Made by a program: the position numbers and the translations under genes. The notes under the pieces are model-generated. The model worked only from the letters and a program-made list of their open reading frames with translations. It was not told the origin of the DNA and did no database searches. This document shows positions 57,741 to 64,000 of a DNA stretch of 64,000 nucleotides, piece after piece (position 1 is the stretch's first letter; each line of letters starts with the position of its first letter). Where the stretch lies: the NCBI RefSeq assembly GCF_000350225.1, contig NW_005179334.1, positions 549,619 to 613,618 of the forward strand, written 5' to 3'. Origin of the DNA: Chondrus crispus. Its lineage: Eukaryota > Rhodophyta > Florideophyceae > Gigartinales > Gigartinaceae.

Positions 57741-58348
57741 CCAGAGTTCAGCTTTTTGAAATCAAATGCCTCCTTGGCATCGATCATGAAATAGAGAGAA
57801 GCCGGGGAGGCTGCTCTCTAGTTCATGATCGATGATGAAGTGGCTTCGCCGAAATCCCTTTCCTGTGAACCACCCTGCCCTCGCTCCCTCCCCCCCGGCA
57901 CCAACCCCCCTTCCCCCCCAAATATGACCACGTCCCCTCCTCCCTGCCACCCCTGCCTCGCGCCCGACCACCACGCCCCATCACCATCTTCCTCACCTCC
58001 TCAGTACCGTGACCAACACACATCCTCCGACATGCTATTGTCCCCGCCACCGCGTCATCCTCCTAACATCGACACCGACACAGTCTCTCCCCGCACCCTC
58101 CATCCCTTCCATATCTTTCGTTTCATATCTCAATCCAGCCCCCTCCATCCCCCCCTCCCTCCTCCCATATTCCTTCCCCCCCTTCCTTTACCCCCGGCCC
58201 TAGGCGTGTCATGTCCGCATACCCACTTATCGCCTTGACCGTCAACTCGCCCCCGGGCTTGCCCGCTTTCACCACCAAGCGACTTGGCGCAGAGCTTGCA
58301 TATCACCCGGAGCTCTCCTGTGGGAACCCCGACAAATTCCATTTCGCC
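57741..58348. other. C-rich arm sequence upstream of the zinc-finger fragment
   Basis: Pyrimidine-rich, low-complexity (runs of CCCTCC). Includes a hairpin GATCATGAA...TTCATGATC near 57782-57830. Probably captured 5' flank of the CHY-zinc-finger gene. Confidence 0.4.
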
Positions 58349-59052
58349 ATGGACCCTAACTCGCACCTTCACCACCACCACCACGATCACCCCGAGCCCT
58401 CCTCCCCGCAGCCCGCCGTCCCGCGTGTAACGACCGCGCCGCCCACGGCCCCAACGAACCTCACACCACCTCCCGCTCCACCGCCATTCACGACGCCGTG
58501 CGCGCCATCCAGCAAGACCCCGCCCTCTCCGAGTCCCAGCAGGCCGAGCGCATCCACAATCTCTTCGCTGGGGCCCGCCAGCGCGCCCTCAGCCGCGAAC
58601 CCGACCTCACCCGCCACACCACTCACCGCTTCTCCGGCAAGGGCGTTTCCAAGTGCTGCGAAAACTACACGCGCAACTGCTGGCTCAAGGCCGCTTGCTG
58701 CGGCAAGTACTACCCTTGCAGACGCGGCATCGATGAGGATGAGGACCACGAAATCGACCGCCACGCTGCAGAGCTGGTCGTCTGCGTCGCCTGCGGCGAC
58801 CAGGACAAGCCCGTCGCTGACAATTTCCGCTCGTGCGGCGTCGTGTTTCAAACACGGCGCCGGACGAGCGGCACTTGTTGCCAAGTTGGCAGGTACTTTT
58901 GTGGCGCGTGCAAGTTTTTTGATGACTCCAAGGGGAAGGAGGTGTACAATTGCCACCGGTGTGGCATCTGTCGCGTGGGTAAGGGGCTCGGAATCAGGGT
59001 AAGGCAGGGATCCCGAAGATGGTACTGTCGACGGACGGGCACGCGTTGTTGA
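58349..59052 (+). pseudogene. Captured fragment of CHY zinc-finger / RCHY1-like gene
   Basis: ATG at 58349 gives MDPNSHLHHHHHDHPEP, a Pro-rich start; a shift before about 58480 leads to the frame HDAVRAIQQDPALSESQQ. Then the CHY-type zinc finger: YTRNCWLKAACCGKYYPCR, DEDHEIDRHAAELVVCVACG, YFCGACKFFDDSKGKEVYNC and HRCGICRVG. In RCHY1/PIRH2-type E3 ligases this order continues into a RING domain, but homology ends at CRVG, exactly where GGTAAGG could be a splice donor. No RING is seen, so the gene is truncated. The first ~150 bases lie in the inverted-repeat arm and recur inverted at 61370-61520; the remainder is single-copy spacer. Confidence 0.75.
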
Positions 59053-59275
59053 AAGCGCTGCTGCGTACCAACCCATTACGGCAGCCGACATGCCAGGCTC
59101 TACGCAAGTTCAGGATTTTCGCGGGCGTGGAATTGGACGGGCCGAGCCACGAGGTGCCTCACAAAATTCTGTCAAGAACGTGATGGAAAAGATTGGGCAT
59201 CCGTTTTACACGCAGGCTCAACACACCCCGACTTTTGTTGTAGCGCACCATCATACATGACTACCCACTGCATAA
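59053..59275. other. Short spacer between zinc-finger fragment and accessory gene
   Basis: No supported feature. A short frame reading LRKFRIFAGVELDGPSH is of unknown meaning. Confidence 0.3.
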
Positions 59276-60967
59276 TTATCCCTCGTCCTCATCGTCGTTG
59301 ACTTCCCGCTGCACCCATTTCTCGTATCTATCATTAACGCGCGCGAATGCTTTCAGAGAGTCGCTGTAGTGCCTCTGAAGTAGTTCGATGTATTCCGTCG
59401 GAGCATGTCTGGATTTCGCAGCCTCCAGTTTCAAAACTGAAGACTCTAGCACGTTTACGAGGTCCTGCTTGTCCTTCGACCACTGCACTTCCCGCGACAC
59501 CACGCTCTTTTGTTCACCCGAATTCCAATGCCAGCTTATCTCCTCTTCCCGTGAGATGGACTCCCTTATCGCGCTTGTCACCTCTGTGATCAAGTTTCCG
59601 GCAGCTTTGTCAGTGTTTCCACTTAAGCTCCTACGGTGGCGCCTCGTTGTAGACTCCGACTCTGCAGGCCGGACCCCATCATTAACGACTCGCATGTGCA
59701 ACGATGGTACACCCTCATCGAAACCACCATCCATCATAACTCGAGATGAATTCCGCACGAATTCATCGTCACAATTTGGCGTCCCCAACCCGGAAACTTT
59801 AAAAAAACAAGCATCCGCTTTCCCAAAGCCGTAAGGCTATGTCTTCCATTATCCAACGTTGGCAAAAAACTCCTAAAATTTTCCGGATCGTTTTGTCCCG
59901 AACGCTCCCACCTATCTTTGTAGACAGTGAACCCAGTGCGTGTCCGCGCATACTGGTCCTTAAGTACAGATGCCGCTCTAACGCAAAGAGGTGGAAGACT
60001 CGGTTCGGCGTCCTCGACCCATCCATCAAAAGAGTACTCAATATGCTCGGAAGGGTCATTAAAGCGATCAGCGATTCTTGCCCAGAAACTGTCCCGAGAT
60101 CTTCCTGCGTCAAGCTGCGCTCTTTTCAGCTCTTGCTGTAACAAATGGATAGATTGGCGACAATGTTCATTATGGCGGAGCATTATGATAAGCCTAGAAA
60201 ATTCGGAGAGTGTAAAAGCAGGTTCACTTCCAGCCGAACTTGTGCCTAATTCAGCCGTATCACCCTCTCTTAGATCACCAGCAGCATCCAACACAGTGTC
60301 AACCTCTGCATCTGAGGGAGCAGGGTACACACGCGCGCGCTTGGAAAGGACGGGGTTGTCTATTTTCATCATAAACTCATCAAAAGAGGGGCAAAGCAGA
60401 TTGGATGAGATCGTCTCTCTAAACGGAGATACCTTCAATATGAAGAAAAACCACATAGCGATCGTTTCTCAACATGATCTCGTTGAGTTTTCCGTATGCC
60501 TCCCTCTTCCAATGCCTCGCCATTTTTTGATGCTCCTTCTTCTTCAGGGATTTAAAGTATGAGAACATGAGACGTCTGTCCTTGACCTCGGGTGTTTCTG
60601 GAGCAGCTCGACTCTTCCCCTGAGAATGTGGGTCGAGCACCCCGTCATTGCGAGCAGTAATATTGTCCTGACCAGACGCGCCGATACTCGGCGGAAATGA
60701 CGGGGGGTTCACGAAGAGCTTACAGGGAGATGGAGGACAAGGGGAATCAAAAACGGAGCTTGCCCCTGGGTTCTGGGGAGGGGGTATGGAAGGAGATTCA
60801 TTGTGTTCCTGCGCGAAGCTGGCATCGAGTACACGTGCAGTGTCGCAAGCGATCTGATCGGCAGCTCGGTGTGTTGCAGGTCGTGTCTGCGTAAAATGTC
60901 GAGGAGATCGCCGGAGTGCAGGCGGGGAGCGGGGAGCTTTGGAAATAGTATTACGCGCCCTTGTCAT
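59276..60967 (-). CDS. Harbinger 2 accessory Myb/trihelix-like protein, likely one intron
   Basis: From ATG 60967 on the minus strand: a basic Pro-rich N-terminus, VKDRRLMFSYFKSLKKKEHQ, then a frame break near 60430. Removing 60432-60360 (73 nt, GT...AG) restores the frame exactly (GAA-GAC-AAC). Next comes SRDSFWARIADRFNDPSEH, RAASVLKDQYARTRTGF and WERSGQNDPENF, a trihelix/Myb-like domain as found in Harbinger accessory proteins. A second break near 59770 lies at a T7 run, beyond which EVQWSKDKQDLVNVLESSV and a coiled-coil tail run to the stop at 59276. The intron is inference from frame and splice consensus; the second break could be a mutation. Confidence 0.6.
60360..60432 (-). other. Predicted 73-nt intron
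   Basis: On the minus strand it begins GTATCTCC after GAAG and ends GAAAATAG before ACAACC. Excision joins the two open frames in phase. No other GT-AG pair nearby does so as cleanly. Confidence 0.45.
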
Positions 60968-61369
60968 CGCGCTTGACTTGTGTGGGTTTCTTCGGACAGA
61001 GAGGGAGAACTTCTAGCATATAAAGGGCGCGGAGAAAGGCGAGGACGAAGGCGGGTGAGGGCATGGCGGCGAGCTGGGCGGTTCGAGCGGGGAGGAGCTG
61101 AGGAATGTAGATGCGGCAAAATGGCGGGTTCAAAATCGCGTGACCGCGCGTCACTGTATGTCACCGTAGTGGGCACTGGGCGGCCTCTGATGGGCGCCCG
61201 ACGGCTACGATTTGAGGCCGTGAGGGGCGCCGGGAACCGTTCCTGTGCACACGCTTCTGTAAGCGAGCTAGCATGTGGGGGACTACAGCGCTCACTCTAT
61301 AAAATGGCGGGGGAAGGTACTGTGTCTGGTTTGTAAAATGCTAGCAAGTGACTGTCGCAATTTCACGTG
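60968..61369. other. Upstream region of accessory gene and inner junction
   Basis: Minus-strand CTTTATATGC near 61017-61026 is a TATA-like motif about 50 bp upstream of the ATG. At 61337-61369 AAATGCTAGCAAGTGACTGT followed by CACGTGG repeats the motif of 62880 and, inverted, of 56951-56990. It may be an element end at the junction with the right arm. Confidence 0.4.
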
Positions 61370-61727
61370 GGCGTCGTGCATGGCGGTGGAGCGGGAAGTG
61401 GGGTGAGGTTCGTTGGGGCCGGGGGCGGCGCGGTCGTTACACGCGGGACGGCGGGCTGCGGGGAGGAGGGCTCGGGGTGATCGTGGTGGTGGTGGTGAAG
61501 GTGCGAGTTAGGGTCCATGGCGAAATGGAATTTGTCGGGGTTCCCACAGGAGAGCTCCGGGTGATATGCAAGCTCTGCGCCAAGCCGCTTTGTGGTGAAA
61601 GCGGGCAAGCCCGGGGGCGAGTTGACGGTCAAGGCGATAAGTGGGTATGCGGACATGACACGCCTAGGGCCGGGGGTAAAGGAAGGGGGGGAAGGAATAT
61701 GGGAGGAGGGAGGGGGGATGGAGGGGG

Positions 61728-62428
61728 TGTAGCATAAACACCCCCAGACGACTGGAGGTGTATGCGCAGTTCGACCTGTAGACCCCGGATCGGAGAAGGG
61801 GTGAAGCGGGCCAACCAGCTACGGAACCGAGCTCGGGCCCGGGTAGCGGTGGTAGAGCGGGAGCGAGCAGGGACGCGCGCACGCACGAGCGGATCGACGC
61901 CTCGACGCCCCGGAGCAGCACTGCGTGACGTACCAGTGCTGACGGGCGGAGGCGGTTCCGTGCTCGCTCGAGTGCTGCGCGTCCACTCCGGCTCGGCTCC
62001 GACTAAACGCGCGCGAAGAGCGAAGGCGACGTTTAGAATAAGCTGGGTGGACTGACCTTGGCGGTCGGTTGAGGACAAGCCCGTGCTTGTCCCCTTCCGC
62101 CGCCGTCGGTCCGCTCCATATTTAATATACAAAACAATCTATCATAACACTACAGTACCGAGGTACTGTAGTGGGCTACTGTAGTGCAGGTCGGCCTGCA
62201 CTGTAATACTGTCAGCTATGTCGAGGCTGACAGTACACGTATTACTCGTGGTGCGTACGCGCTTCGTTCGCGCGCTGTACACAGGTGCACGTGTATGCGC
62301 GTGTCCCCTGTCCCCGTGGTGTACACGTGGACACGCGCAGTTGTACTGTAGAGCTCGACGCTCTACAGTAGCTGATCTAGTTCTTGATCTAATCTAATTT
62401 AAAGCCCCGGGGGGGGGGTTATGCTACA
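61728..62428. mobile_element. Insertion (probable solo LTR), 701 bp, only in right arm
   Basis: Begins TGTAGCATAA and ends TTATGCTACA (10-bp inverted ends with TG...CA), flanked by GGGGG on both sides (61723-61727, 62429-62433); the left arm at about 58140 has the empty site. The end structure and 5-bp duplication fit a solo LTR. TATTAAATATGG on the minus strand near 62120 could be its promoter. It carries the hairpin cluster 62148-62370. Confidence 0.75.
62148..62370. repeat. Cluster of five hairpins in 223 bp
   Basis: Stems: 62148-62158/62163-62173 (11 bp, CACTACAGTAC), 62183-62190/62195-62202 (8 bp), 62207-62216/62226-62235 (10 bp, TACTGTCAGC), 62296-62306/62329-62339 (11 bp, TGCGCGTGTCC) and 62344-62354/62360-62370 (11 bp, TACTGTAGAGC). 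Most loops are only 4-9 bases. Confidence 0.85.
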
Positions 62429-63483
62429 GGGGGCTGGATTGAGATATGAAACGAAAGATATGGAAGGGATGGAGGGTGCGGGGAGAGACTGTGTCGGTGT
62501 CGATGTTAGGAAGATGACGCGGTGGCGGGGACAATAGCATGTCGGGGGATGTGTGTTGGTCACGGTACTGAGGAGGTGAGGAAGATGGTGATGGGGCGTG
62601 GTGGTCGGGCGCGAGGCAGGGGTGGCAGGGAGGAGGGGACGTGGTCATATTTGGGGGGGAAGGGGGGTTGGTGCCGGGGGGGAGGGAGCGAGGGCAGGGT
62701 GGTTCACAGGAAAGGGATTTCGGCGAAGCCACTTCATCATCGATCATGAACTAGAGAGCAGCCTCCCCGGCTTCTCTCTACTTCATGATCGATGCCAAGG
62801 AGGCATTTGATTTCAAAAAGCTGAACTCTGGGTACCCTTCTGCCGTCCGGTGGTGCTCCGTTTCCTAAACAGAGTGTGAAATGCTAGCAAACGACTGTTG
62901 CAAATTTCACGTGGGCATCGAGGCGGGGGAGGGCCGAGTTATGCACATAAACGCGCAACGAAATCTCGCACGGGGTGCGACAGGTGGACACGTGTGGGCG
63001 TGAGGCGTGACCGAAGGCCGGCTGGGGTTGCCAACCCCAGCAACCAATGGTTGCTGGATGACTATTCGCCAGCAATTGCTTGGCCAGACAAGGGCGCCCC
63101 ACTGCTATCGTGGCTCAACGGGCGCGGGCCTCCCCACCGAAGGCTTGACAGCCAGGACAAGGCGACCTGGACCGCCCCGAACTGCTCATGTATGCGAGAA
63201 AAGGCCGCGCGCGTTGGTGATACGGTGACTGCGAAGGGCGCCGGAGGTTTGACCCCCCTCCGCAAGCAGAAGGTCGAGAATAGGAGGCGCGAAACCGCGG
63301 CTTTTCACAGTCGTCCGATGCATGCGGCATGGCGGCTCTTTAAGGTAGTGGCAGTGACCTGCATCCTAGACTACACGCGCTAGCAAGCCCAGCGAGGAGA
63401 CCGAGCCTTGATAGGACTTGCGCGTTCCCACCGCCAACCCACACTGGTTTCGGCCACGATGACAAGGTAAAAACACAGGCTAA

Positions 63484-64000
63484 CTACTTTCGACTTCTTT
63501 TTCGGAGGCCCTCTGCATCTATCACCGGTGGTCTCGATAGGCCCCTTCTTTCTATAATGTCAACCATGCTCCTCCGTTTTCTAGACAGCTCACGACGGGC
63601 TTCCTTGGTATTCGCCACAATCTCTGCGGCGTCATCCTTCATCCTGCGATACCAACCCTGCTCATCGCCCTCCAGTTCGGCCAATTCTTCCCCAGTAAAA
63701 CTTCTCGTAATCCTCACATCTGCACGATCGAGAACAAAATTATGCAACTTCATAGAAAGAACAATTAAACGCGCGTTAGTGTGTAGCGAAAAACTGAGTT
63801 GGCTCAAGATCCTCCACTTACCGACTAGCATCCCAAAAGCTTGCTCTACATGCATTCGGAGGGAAGAATGATAATAATTAAATGCGTCTTCCGCGTCCGT
63901 CGCACTGGCTGCAGGAAAGGGCGTAATCAGAGACTCCGTACAAACATATGCCTCATCCCCCGCTATCCAACACTCGAAATGCAACTTGCCAGATTCTAGA
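63484..64000 (-). pseudogene. Inverted copy of Harbinger 2 transposase C-terminus
   Basis: Minus-strand frame to the stop at 63484, identical in sense to 55870-56386, including the catalytic-Glu segment HVEQAFGMLVGKWR and the tail RKRSRK. Cut by the window end, so the upstream part (first two catalytic Asp) may exist beyond it. Confidence 0.88.

Larger units (their letters stand above)
55870..58497. repeat. Left arm of giant inverted repeat 2
   Basis: Reverse complement of 61370-64000. Paired coordinates sum to 119870 in the transposase part and 119867 near the inner end, after allowing for a 702-bp insertion in this arm and a 706-bp insertion in the other. The left boundary is set only by the window end; the repeat probably continues outward. 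Confidence 0.92.
61370..64000. repeat. Right arm of giant inverted repeat 2 (continues past window)
   Basis: Mirror of 55870-58497, with a 701-bp insert and lacking the insert of the other arm. The inner junction is at CGACGCC, shared by the captured gene and the motif that precedes CACGTG, so joining at a 7-base microhomology is likely. Confidence 0.92.

Noticed and set aside
58387..59091. 234-codon minus-strand Ala/Gly/Val-rich frame
   Set aside because: Opposite the zinc-finger fragment, which has clear cysteine-histidine motifs; shadow.

Overview
The window is eukaryotic nuclear DNA built mostly of nested and rearranged transposable elements. It holds one confident single-copy host gene fragment at its left edge (secreted, cysteine-rich, truncated by the window) and one host-like membrane-protein gene near 46.5-48 kb. 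The elements are Ty1/copia and Ty3/gypsy (with chromodomain) retrotransposons, PIF/Harbinger DNA transposons and solo LTRs. A bacterial-type Mfd helicase fragment (in Archaeplastida a plastid-type protein), compact intron-poor genes and two copia elements with a GGTTATGG primer site suggest a red alga such as a florideophyte seaweed. That is inference. An oomycete-like affinity of one gypsy element is the main argument against it.

Layout. 1-384: 5' part of a minus-strand secreted protein gene and its TATA box. 385-5242: a nearly complete copia element (370-bp LTRs, 5-bp target duplication) inserted 11 bp upstream of that TATA box. 5243-8600: the displaced upstream region, several strong hairpins, nothing coding recognised. 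8601-21970: a giant inverted repeat with two 3437-bp arms and a 6.5-kb spacer. The arms carry a fused pseudogene of Mfd helicase and HECT ubiquitin-ligase fragments. The spacer carries a divergent pair: a methyltransferase-fold gene (minus) and a DDE-like transposase gene (plus) split by a 595-bp solo LTR. 21780-23515: truncated copia (minus). 25679-29126: a Harbinger element with transposase and Myb/NAM-like accessory gene converging on unrecognised coding-like sequence.

29576-45780: an older copia element (134-bp LTRs, about 5% diverged, several stops) into whose reverse transcriptase a younger gypsy element (33117-44812, LTRs under 1% diverged, target duplication CACAC) inserted on the opposite strand. 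This gypsy carries a long extra reading frame antisense to gag-pol and an array of GC-rich hairpins between the two convergent frames. 46452-47974: membrane protein gene. 48398-53684: second chromodomain gypsy element, target duplication CTTAC. 54716-64000: a second Harbinger-type locus that is itself a giant inverted repeat running off the window. It has a transposase, a fragment of a CHY-zinc-finger (RCHY1-like) host gene, a Myb-like accessory gene, and one solo LTR in each arm.

No retroelement open reading frame is fully intact, but copia 1 and the second Harbinger transposase are each broken by a single stop codon. The theme that stands out is repeated capture of host gene pieces inside large inverted duplications.
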